A DNA stretch of 6,774 nt from Actinomycetes bacterium (lineage in GTDB: Bacteria > Actinomycetota > Actinomycetes > Mycobacteriales > Micromonosporaceae): the NCBI GenBank assembly GCA_023437285.1, contig JAEZGP010000693.1:1-6774 (forward strand), in the 5' to 3' direction. The first letter of the stretch is position 1. Every line of letters starts with the position of its first letter. Below, one piece after another: positions 1-4,519 of the stretch. The notes beneath the pieces are model-generated. The model did not search any database. It was given only the letters and a program-made list of their open reading frames with translations, and had not been told where the DNA came from. The position numbers were made by a program, and so were the translations under genes.

Positions 1-76
1 GTACCCGTCCGGCCACCACGGTGCGGCCGACGCGGCCCACCGGGCGGTGCAGCAGTCGATGGATCGGCACTGGTAA
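1..76 (+). CDS. C-terminal end of an unidentified protein (5' end outside window)
   Basis: The frame starting at base 2 reads 24 codons, beginning YPSGHHGAADAAHR and ending MDRHW, then stops at TAA 74-76. Nearly every third position is G or C (about 22 of 24), whereas the overlapping frame used by the next gene has only about half G/C here. This frame is therefore the coding one up to the stop. The tail is too short to assign. Related actinomycetes often have rbfA and a DHH-family phosphoesterase (NrnA-like) upstream of the MATE-truB segment, but I do not see the GGGH...AAG ending of DHH proteins, so I name nothing. The stop abuts or overlaps the probable beginning of the MATE gene, which suggests co-transcription and translational coupling. 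Confidence 0.65.
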   Translation, partial: YPSGHHGAADAAHRAVQQSMDRHW

Positions 77-162
77 CAGACGATCCGGTTGGCGTCAGCC
101 AGCCACCCGACACCACACCACCGCCCACGGGCACCGCGCCGTCCGCGCGCCGCATCGCCCAG
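70..162 (+). other. probable N-terminal extension of the MATE gene lacking a standard start codon
   Basis: The MATE frame stays open upstream of TTG 163. From base 76 onward it has coding-like third positions (about 25 of 31 codons end in G/C). It reads TDDPVGVSQPPDTTPPPTGT and then APSARRIAQ, a Pro/Thr-rich polar leader running into helix 1, which is typical of actinobacterial MATE proteins. No ATG, GTG or TTG occurs in this frame between bases 1 and 162. At 73-76 the sequence is GTAA, exactly where a GTGA start/stop overlap with the upstream gene would be expected; CTG lies just before it at 70-72. A weak purine-rich GGATCGG at 61-67 is suitably placed as a ribosome binding site. Initiation at CTG 70, at GTA 73, or an A-for-G change at base 75 would all explain this. 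Confidence 0.6.
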
Positions 163-1437
163 TTGGCCGTACCGGCCCTGGTCGTGCTCGCCGCCGAGCC
201 GCTGTACGTGCTCGTGGACACGGCCGTCGTGGGCCACCTCGGCAGCGACCAACTGGCCGCCCTCGCCCTCGGCGGCGGGTTGCTGGGGCTGGTCGCGTGG
301 CTCGGTACCGTCCTGGCGTACGGCACCACGGGCAGCGCGGCGCGCCTGTACGGCGCCGGGGACCGCCGGGCCGCCGTCATCGACGGCGTGCAGGCCTCCT
401 GGCTCGCGCTCATCGTCGGGGTGGTCGTGGCGCTGCTCGCCCAGGTGCTGGCGGAGCCGGTCGCGCGCGCCCTGGCGGGAGACGCCGAGGCCGCCGTCGC
501 GCGGGCGGCCGCGGACTGGCTGCGCATCGCGGCCCTGGGTGCCCCCGGGATCCTGCTCGCCATGGCCGGCAACGGGTGGATGCGCGGGGTGCAGGACCTG
601 CGCCGACCCGTGTGGTACGTGCTGGGCGCCAACGTACTGTCCGCCGCGCTGTGTCCGGTGCTCGTTTATCCGCTGGGGCTCGGCCTCAACGGCTCGGCGA
701 TCGCGAACGTGGTCGCCCAGACGCTCAGCGGGGCGCTGTTCGTGCGCGCGCTCGTCGTGGCCGGCGTGCCGCTCGCGCCGCACCCGAAGACGCTGCGCCG
801 CCAGTTGGTGGTCGGTCGCGACCTGCTCGTGCGGGGCGCGGCGTTTCAGGCGTGCTTCCTGTCGGCGGCGGCGGTCGGCGCCCGCTACGGGGCGGCCACG
901 CTCGCGGCACACCAGGTCGTGCTCCAGCTGTGGATGGCGTGCGCGCTCGCGCTCGACGCCGTCGCGATCGCGGGCCAGTCACTGATCGGCGCGGCCCTCG
1001 GCGGCGGCGACGTCCCCGGTGCCCGGCGCACCGCGCGTCGGCTCACCGTGGTGGGCGGCTGGTGCGGCCTCGGGCTGGCGGCGGTCATGGCCGCCGGCGC
1101 GTTCGTGTTGCCGGCGCTGTTCAGCGCCGACCCCGCCGTGCGGGAACGGGCGTTGGTCGCGTGGCCCTGGTTCGTCGGCATGCTGCCGCTGGCCGGGCTG
1201 GTCTTCGCCCTCGACGGCGTCTTCATCGGCGCCGGGGACGTACGGTTCCTGCGCAACCTCACGCTGGTCGCCGCGCTCGTGTTCTTCCTGCCCGCGATCT
1301 GGCTCAGTTACCGGCTGGACCTGGGCATCGGCGGGCTGTGGGCGGCCCTGACCGTGTTCATCGTCGTCCGCCTGGTCGGCCTGGCGGTGCGGGTGGCGGG
1401 CGGACGCTGGGCGGTCGCGGGCGCCCCGTCCGGTTGA
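163..1437 (+). CDS. MATE-family (DinF-like) multidrug/cation antiporter
   Basis: This encodes an inner-membrane efflux protein that in its family exports drugs or organic cations in exchange for H+ or Na+. The product is almost entirely hydrophobic helices with short polar loops, as expected for 12 membrane segments in two six-helix halves. Starting from TTG 163 it has 424 residues. The first helix carries PLYVLVDTAVVGHLG (residues 13-27), the family signature; Asp19 is the likely equivalent of the coupling Asp of DinF-type MATEs. A second-half signature, AAHQVVLQLW followed by GQSLIGAALGGGD, sits near residues 245-280. TTG 163 is the first standard start in frame, but it has no Shine-Dalgarno sequence and removes the conserved SARRIAQ lead-in to helix 1. 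The real start is probably at 70-73 (see separate entry), giving about 454 residues, a normal family length. The substrate cannot be told. Family assignment is very secure; the start is not. Confidence 0.93.
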   Translation: MAVPALVVLAAEPLYVLVDTAVVGHLGSDQLAALALGGGLLGLVAWLGTVLAYGTTGSAARLYGAGDRRAAVIDGVQASWLALIVGVVVALLAQVLAEPVARALAGDAEAAVARAAADWLRIAALGAPGILLAMAGNGWMRGVQDLRRPVWYVLGANVLSAALCPVLVYPLGLGLNGSAIANVVAQTLSGALFVRALVVAGVPLAPHPKTLRRQLVVGRDLLVRGAAFQACFLSAAAVGARYGAATLAAHQVVLQLWMACALALDAVAIAGQSLIGAALGGGDVPGARRTARRLTVVGGWCGLGLAAVMAAGAFVLPALFSADPAVRERALVAWPWFVGMLPLAGLVFALDGVFIGAGDVRFLRNLTLVAALVFFLPAIWLSYRLDLGIGGLWAALTVFIVVRLVGLAVRVAGGRWAVAGAPSG

Positions 1438-1441
1438 CGGG
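1425..1441. terminator. candidate bidirectional hairpin between convergent genes
   Basis: CCCGTC (1425-1430) pairs perfectly with GACGGG (1436-1441) around a 5-base loop. It spans the MATE stop codon and lies just past the stop of the reverse-strand gene. Two more pairs can form beyond a bulged C. There is no T-tract on either strand, which is common for actinobacterial terminators but makes the call weak. Confidence 0.3.
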
Positions 1442-1444
1442 CGG

Positions 1445-1711
1445 TCAGCCGGTCGGGGTGAAGCGGGCGAGCAGGACCGACGTGGTCACGGCCGTCACCA
1501 TGGCGACGCCGAGCATCAGCCAGTCGGACTCGCGCAGCTCGCCGGTGTGCCGGCGCAACGTGGCGGTGGCCCGGCCGGCGAACTGGGCGCGACGGTGCTC
1601 GCGGCGGATCTGGCGCTCGACGCGCGCGCCCCAGATCTGCAGTTCGACCAGCGGGTCGGTGGGATCGGACGAGGCGCCCCGGGGGTCGGCGGGGTGCGGG
1701 CTTGGGCTCAT
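1445..1711 (-). CDS. small hypothetical protein with a C-terminal transmembrane helix
   Basis: I do not recognise a named family. The 88-residue product has three parts. Residues 1-20 are Pro/Ser/Asp-rich and probably disordered. Residues 21-62 are amphipathic and strongly basic (LVELQIWGARVERQIRREHR and following), likely helical. Residues 63-84 are a hydrophobic segment, DWLMLGVAMVTAVTTSVLLA, that should cross the membrane, followed by a short RFTPTG tail. Arg-rich residues before the helix suggest a cytoplasmic N-terminus (positive-inside rule). I chose the ATG at 1711 because GGAG lies 7 bases upstream of it on this strand. An upstream GTG at 1798 would add 29 Pro-rich residues but has no clear ribosome binding site. 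The gene converges on the MATE gene with 7 bases between stops and diverges from truB. Coding bias and a clean domain layout support a real gene; function is unknown. Confidence 0.7.
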   Translation of the reverse strand: MSPSPHPADPRGASSDPTDPLVELQIWGARVERQIRREHRRAQFAGRATATLRRHTGELRESDWLMLGVAMVTAVTTSVLLARFTPTG

Positions 1712-1850
1712 GGTGGGGCTCCGGGAAGGCGGCGCCGGTGGGGGCGCTGGTACGTGGTGCGCCGTCAGCGGCGACGGGTTCCGGCCAGCGTACGTCACCG
1801 CAGGTCATCGCGGTTCCCCCAAATGGCCCCTTCGATGGCTCGGCCGCACG

Positions 1851-1869
1851 CCGGCCGGGTGCCGGCCGG
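1851..1869. repeat. perfect 8-bp inverted repeat upstream of truB
   Basis: CCGGCCGG at 1851-1858 and again at 1862-1869 are separated by GTG. The unit is itself palindromic, so the two copies form an 8-bp all-G/C hairpin with a 3-base loop. It ends 17 bases before the truB start and just before the GAGAGG ribosome binding site. It could be a terminator-like stem, a stabilising 5' structure or an operator. The rest of the divergent region 1712-1886 shows no convincing -35/-10 pair on either strand. Confidence 0.5.
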
Positions 1870-1886
1870 ATGAGAGGCTACGGGGC

Positions 1887-2804
1887 GTGACTGGGCACAG
1901 GGCCGGGCCGGAGCCGGGCGGACTGATCATTGTCGACAAGCCGGCGGGCATGACCTCGCACGACGTGGTGGCGCGGGTACGCCGGGCGGCGCGGACCCGC
2001 CGGGTCGGGCACGGCGGCACCCTGGACCCGATGGCCACCGGCGTACTCGTCATCGGCGTGGAGCGCGCTACCCGGCTGCTCACGTACGTGATCGGCAGCG
2101 AGAAGTCGTACCGGGGGACGGTGCGTCTCGGGCAGACCACCGTCACCGACGACGCCGAGGGCGAGGTGCTGACTGAGGCGTCCGCCGCGCGGGTCACCGA
2201 CGACGCGGTCCGGCAGGCGCTCGCCGCGTTCGTCGGCGAGATCGACCAGGTGCCCAGCTCGGTGAGCGCGATCAAGATCAAAGGCGTGCGGTCGTACGCG
2301 CGGGTGCGCGGCGGCGAGGAGGTCGAGCTGGCCGCCCGCCGCATCACGATCTCCCGGCTGGCGGTCGGCGAGATCCGGCCCGTGGACGGCGGCGCCCGCC
2401 GCGACGTCGACATCGAGGTCACCTGCTCGTCCGGGACGTACATCCGGGCGATCGCCCGCGACCTCGGCGCCGCGCTCGGGGTGGGTGGGCACCTGATCGC
2501 GCTGCGCCGTACGGCGGTCGGCGGGTTCGGTCTCGCGGAGGCGGTCAGCCTCGACGAGCTGTTCGCCCGGGCCGAGCGCGACGAGCCCGTGGTGACGCTG
2601 GACCTGGCCGCGGCGGCGCGCCGCTGCCTGCCGGGCCGCGACGTGGACGCCGACGACGCGGCCGTACTGGGCCACGGCGGGCCGCTGCCGGCGGCCGGCA
2701 TCGCCGGACCGTACGCCGTGTTCGGCCCGGGCGGACAGGTGGTCGCTATCGTGTCGGAGCGGGGCGGTCGCGCCCGGCCCGAGGTGGTACTGGCGCCGGC
2801 CTGA
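1887..2804 (+). CDS. truB: tRNA pseudouridine(55) synthase TruB
   Basis: TruB isomerises U55 to pseudouridine in the T-loop of elongator tRNAs in the cytoplasm. The 305-residue product has the family motifs in order: VDKPAGMTSHDVV (16-28); GGTLDPMATG (43-52), in which Asp47 is the catalytic aspartate (Asp48 in E. coli); SEKSYRG (71-77) with Tyr75 in the active site; the SAIKIKGVRSYARVRGG segment; and CSSGTYIRAIARDLG with GTYIR at 183-187. A C-terminal region of about 85 residues follows (from AVSLDELF), typical of actinobacterial TruB rather than the E. coli PUA-type tail. The start is GTG 1887, with GAGAGG 9 bases upstream; conserved sequence begins about 11 residues in. An ATG at 1870 is out of frame and stops after six codons. 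ribF follows 29 bases after the stop, so the two are probably co-transcribed. No missing residues are seen. Confidence 0.97.
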   Translation: MTGHRAGPEPGGLIIVDKPAGMTSHDVVARVRRAARTRRVGHGGTLDPMATGVLVIGVERATRLLTYVIGSEKSYRGTVRLGQTTVTDDAEGEVLTEASAARVTDDAVRQALAAFVGEIDQVPSSVSAIKIKGVRSYARVRGGEEVELAARRITISRLAVGEIRPVDGGARRDVDIEVTCSSGTYIRAIARDLGAALGVGGHLIALRRTAVGGFGLAEAVSLDELFARAERDEPVVTLDLAAAARRCLPGRDVDADDAAVLGHGGPLPAAGIAGPYAVFGPGGQVVAIVSERGGRARPEVVLAPA

Positions 2805-2833
2805 CGGTCGGCGGGGACGGCGAGGGGGAGCGC

Positions 2834-3793
2834 ATGCAGCGGTGGCGGGGACTCGGCGCGGTGCCCGGCGGATGGGGCCGGTCGGTGGTCACCATCGGCG
2901 TGTTCGACGGGGTCCACCGGGGGCACCAGGAGATCATCGGGCACACCGTGATGCTCGCCCGCGAGCTGGCGGTCTCCTCGGTGGTGGTGACGTTCGATCC
3001 GCACCCGGCCGAGGTCGTGCGGCCAGGCTCGCACCCCGCCGTGCTGACCGAGCCCGCCCGCAAGGCCGAGTTGATCGAGGCGCTCGGCGTGGACGTGCTG
3101 TGTGTGATCCCGTTCACTCCGGAGTTCTCCCGGCTGCCAGCCGACAACTTCGTCCACGACGTGCTCGTGGAGTCGCTGCACGCGTCCGCCGTGGTCGTGG
3201 GGGAGAACTTCCGCTTCGGTCACCGGGCCGCCGGTGACGTGGCGCTGCTGGCCCGGCTGGGACGCAGCTTCGGCTTCACGGTCGAGGGCGCGCCGCTGGT
3301 CAGCGCCGACAAGCCGGACCTGGCCGGCGGCGGGGGCGAGCCGACGCTGTTCTCCTCGACGTACATCCGGGCCTGTGTCGACGCCGGGGACGTCGCGGCC
3401 GCGGCGGCCGCGCTCGGCCGGCCCCACCGCGTGGAGGGCGTGGTGGTCCGCGGCGACCAGCGCGGCCGCGAGCTGGGCTTCCCGACGGCCAACCTGCTGC
3501 CGGGCCGGTACGCGGCGGTGCCGGCCGACGGGGTGTACGCGGCCTGGCTGAGCACCCGGCACGGGGCGGCTCCGCTGCGCGCCGCCGTGTCGATCGGGAC
3601 GAATCCGACCTTCTCGGGGCGCGAGCGGCGCGTCGAGGCGTACGCCCTGGATTTCGACGGCGACCTGTACGGCGAGCGCGTGAGCCTGGACTTCGTCGCC
3701 CGGCTGCGCGACACGCTGCGGTTCGACGGCGTCGAGCCGTTGATCGCCCAGATCGACGACGACGTGGCCCGCACGCGCGCTCTCCTGACGTGA
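2834..3793 (+). CDS. ribF: bifunctional riboflavin kinase / FAD synthetase RibF
   Basis: RibF phosphorylates riboflavin to FMN and then adenylylates FMN to FAD, both using ATP. The 319-residue product has both modules. The N-terminal nucleotidyltransferase shows TIGVFDGVHRGHQ (20-32), FDPHP (54-58), VVVGENFRFG and FSSTYIR. The C-terminal flavokinase begins near residue 197 with GRPHRVEGVVVRGDQRG, followed by GFPTANL (from 215; Thr218 and Asn220 lie in the Mg/ATP-binding PTAN motif), SIGTNPTF and RRVEAYALDFDGDLYG, where Glu268 is the likely catalytic base. The start ATG 2834 is well supported: GAGGGGGAG lies just upstream, and MQRWRGL is the usual actinobacterial RibF N-terminus. No FMN riboswitch is visible in the 29-base gap after truB. 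Length and motifs are normal and nothing appears broken. Confidence 0.97.
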   Translation: MQRWRGLGAVPGGWGRSVVTIGVFDGVHRGHQEIIGHTVMLARELAVSSVVVTFDPHPAEVVRPGSHPAVLTEPARKAELIEALGVDVLCVIPFTPEFSRLPADNFVHDVLVESLHASAVVVGENFRFGHRAAGDVALLARLGRSFGFTVEGAPLVSADKPDLAGGGGEPTLFSSTYIRACVDAGDVAAAAAALGRPHRVEGVVVRGDQRGRELGFPTANLLPGRYAAVPADGVYAAWLSTRHGAAPLRAAVSIGTNPTFSGRERRVEAYALDFDGDLYGERVSLDFVARLRDTLRFDGVEPLIAQIDDDVARTRALLT

Positions 3794-3830
3794 CACCCGC
3801 CTTGCTGGCGTGACGCGACCGCGCCACCGC

Positions 3831-3847
3831 ACGGCGGGGTCCGCCGT
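3831..3847 (+). terminator. candidate ribF terminator hairpin
   Basis: ACGGCGG (3831-3837) and CCGCCGT (3841-3847) form a perfect 7-bp stem with a GGT loop, 37 bases after the ribF stop. The next 11 bases contain five T residues but no continuous T-run. It would separate truB-ribF from rpsO-pnp, although it also overlaps where a -35 for the rpsO promoter would lie. Confidence 0.45.
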
Positions 3848-3854
3848 ACGTGTC

Positions 3855-3863
3855 TGTTAGCCT
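3855..3863 (+). promoter_or_regulatory. candidate extended -10 promoter for rpsO
   Basis: TGTTAGCCT contains the extended -10 TGn followed by TAGCCT, which fits the actinobacterial TAnnnT pattern. No good -35 lies 17-18 bases upstream, but extended -10 promoters can do without one. Transcription would begin near 3870, giving a leader of about 85 bases whose 5' end coincides with the GNRA hairpin at 3872. Confidence 0.4.
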
Positions 3864-3871
3864 TGGGGCTA

Positions 3872-3940
3872 CGCCGGGTAACCGGTGGGCTCCGCGTGCC
3901 TGCTCGACGCCGCGGGTGCGGGGCTCGTTCCACGCCCAAC
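3872..3940 (+). promoter_or_regulatory. structured rpsO leader, possible S15 autoregulatory site
   Basis: Three pairings can be traced. CGCCGG (3872-3877) pairs with CCGGTG (3882-3887), including one G.U pair, and is capped by a GTAA (GNRA) tetraloop. GCGTG (3894-3898) pairs with CACGC (3931-3935), enclosing CCGC-GGGT-GCGG (3910-3921). The structure ends just before the AAGGGAG ribosome binding site. S15 represses its own mRNA by binding leader structures in E. coli, and other phyla use different structures. I infer a similar role here from position and folding only. I do not find the exact G.U/G-C tandem of the 16S rRNA site. Confidence 0.35.
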
Positions 3941-3954
3941 AGATAAGGGAGAGT

Positions 3955-4224
3955 ATGGCGCTCGACACGGCCGAGAAGGCCAAGATTATCGAGGAGTTCG
4001 GCGCGAACGCGCAGGACACGGGTTCGCCCGAGGTTCAGATCGCGATGCTCACGTCGCGCATCAACACGCTGACCGAGCACCTCAAGTTCCACAAGCACGA
4101 CCACCACAGCCGCCGCGGCCTGCTGATCCTCGTGGGCCAGCGTCGCCGGCTGCTGGCCTACCTGGCCAAGAAGGACATCGCGCGCCGCCGGGCCATCGCC
4201 GAAAAGCTCGGCCTGCGGCGCTAG
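3955..4224 (+). CDS. rpsO: 30S ribosomal protein S15
   Basis: S15 binds the 16S rRNA central-domain three-way junction early in 30S assembly and forms an intersubunit bridge. The product is 89 residues, the exact usual length. It contains [16 protein letters not shown] (21-36), [12 protein letters not shown] (46-57), [10 protein letters not shown] (61-70) and the terminal LGLRR. The RNA-contacting residues Thr22, Gly23, Gln28, His42, Asp49, Ser52 and Tyr69 (counting Met as 1) are present. Lys72 replaces the E. coli Arg. Residue 78 is Arg where E. coli has Tyr and Streptomyces has Phe. ATG 3955 is clearly the start: GGGAG lies 3 bases upstream, and the frame's upstream extension from 3850 resembles no S15. 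rpsO sits between ribF and pnp, each gap holding structured non-coding DNA. It is probably transcribed from its own promoter, with some read-through into pnp. Confidence 0.98.
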   Translation: MALDTAEKAKIIEEFGANAQDTGSPEVQIAMLTSRINTLTEHLKFHKHDHHSRRGLLILVGQRRRLLAYLAKKDIARRRAIAEKLGLRR

Positions 4225-4232
4225 CGCGGATC

Positions 4233-4274
4233 AACGGGGGAGACGGTTGGCGGATCGCCGGTCGCTCCCCCGTT
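4233..4274 (+). terminator. long hairpin after rpsO: attenuating terminator and/or RNase III site
   Basis: AACGGGGGAG (4233-4242) pairs perfectly with CTCCCCCGTT (4265-4274). After one bulged A (4243) the stem continues through nine more pairs (three of them G.U) to GGCG-GAT-CGCC (4249-4259). The total is about 19 pairs with a 3-base loop. Only a weak TTGT follows, so it resembles a T-poor actinobacterial terminator. In Streptomyces the rpsO-pnp gap carries a stem-loop cut by RNase III, and E. coli has a comparable arrangement. This hairpin is in the equivalent place. Confidence 0.8.
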
Positions 4275-4426
4275 GTCCAGTGAGACACTTGTCAACAGCG
4301 GACGTGTCGGGCGCAACAGGCGCACAGCGGCACTCCGTGGACACCACAGGGGCACCTGACCATTAACGGGGAGCCGAGCGGACCCATGCCGGCTCACGTG
4401 ATCGGTCCTCGGTAGTGGCCTCCGGA

Positions 4427-4440
4427 AGGCGCGAACGCCT
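4427..4440 (+). repeat. small hairpin in the pnp leader
   Basis: AGGCG (4427-4431) and CGCCT (4436-4440) form a perfect 5-bp stem with a CGAA tetraloop. It lies inside the region enclosed by the longer-range pairing of the leader. Confidence 0.4.
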
Positions 4441-4447
4441 GCGGGGG

Positions 4448-4459
4448 CTTCGATCGAAG
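4448..4459. repeat. 12-bp perfect palindrome in the pnp leader
   Basis: CTTCGATCGAAG is a perfect 12-base palindrome. As DNA it could be an operator for a dimeric regulator. As RNA it forms a 4-bp stem with a GATC loop. It is 61 bases upstream of the pnp start, downstream of any promoter I can suggest, so an RNA role is at least as likely. Confidence 0.4.
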
Positions 4460-4519
4460 ACCGACCGCGATCCGCTCCCCATGGCGTGCCCCGCACACAC
4501 TGAGGGAGTTCATCCACAC

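Larger units (their letters stand above)
4275..4519 (+). promoter_or_regulatory. pnp upstream region and leader
   Basis: This 245-base stretch has no gene. TGGACA (4338-4343) matches five of six bases of the -35 consensus and lies 17 bases before CATTAA (4361-4366), a poor -10, so a separate pnp promoter is possible but weak. The second half is rich in pairing: GGGGAGC (4368-4374) or GAGCGGA (4376-4382) can each pair with the single segment TCCGCTCCCC (4471-4480), and small hairpins lie between. The ribosome binding site is GAGGGAG (4502-4508), a rather long 11 bases before the pnp ATG. PNPase controls its own leader after RNase III cleavage in E. coli; a similar control here is inference. 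Confidence 0.4.

Noticed and set aside
21..1886. Frame open without stops from 21 to the truB stop, suggesting a giant fusion protein
   Set aside because: Upstream of 1887 the translation is Arg/Gly/Pro-rich low-complexity sequence out of frame with the MATE gene. Only the part from GTG 1887 resembles a protein family (TruB). Long open frames are expected by chance at this GC content.
2805..2833. FMN riboswitch before ribF
   Set aside because: The gap after truB is only 29 bases, too short for the FMN element, and holds little beyond the ribosome binding site.
1805..3832. 675-codon open frame on the reverse strand opposite truB and ribF
   Set aside because: It is a low-complexity, Arg/Ala/Pro-rich product antisense to two clearly conserved genes. 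No ribosome binding site or domain supports it.
3850..3954. N-terminal extension of rpsO from GTG 3850
   Set aside because: S15 is 89 residues in nearly all bacteria, and ATG 3955 gives exactly this with a strong ribosome binding site. The extension has no resemblance to S15 and covers the promoter and leader.
4481..4519. In-frame upstream ATG for pnp, or a short leader peptide
   Set aside because: It would add [13 protein letters not shown] before the normal actinobacterial N-terminus and lies upstream of the GAGGGAG ribosome binding site. It has no ribosome binding site of its own that I can defend.
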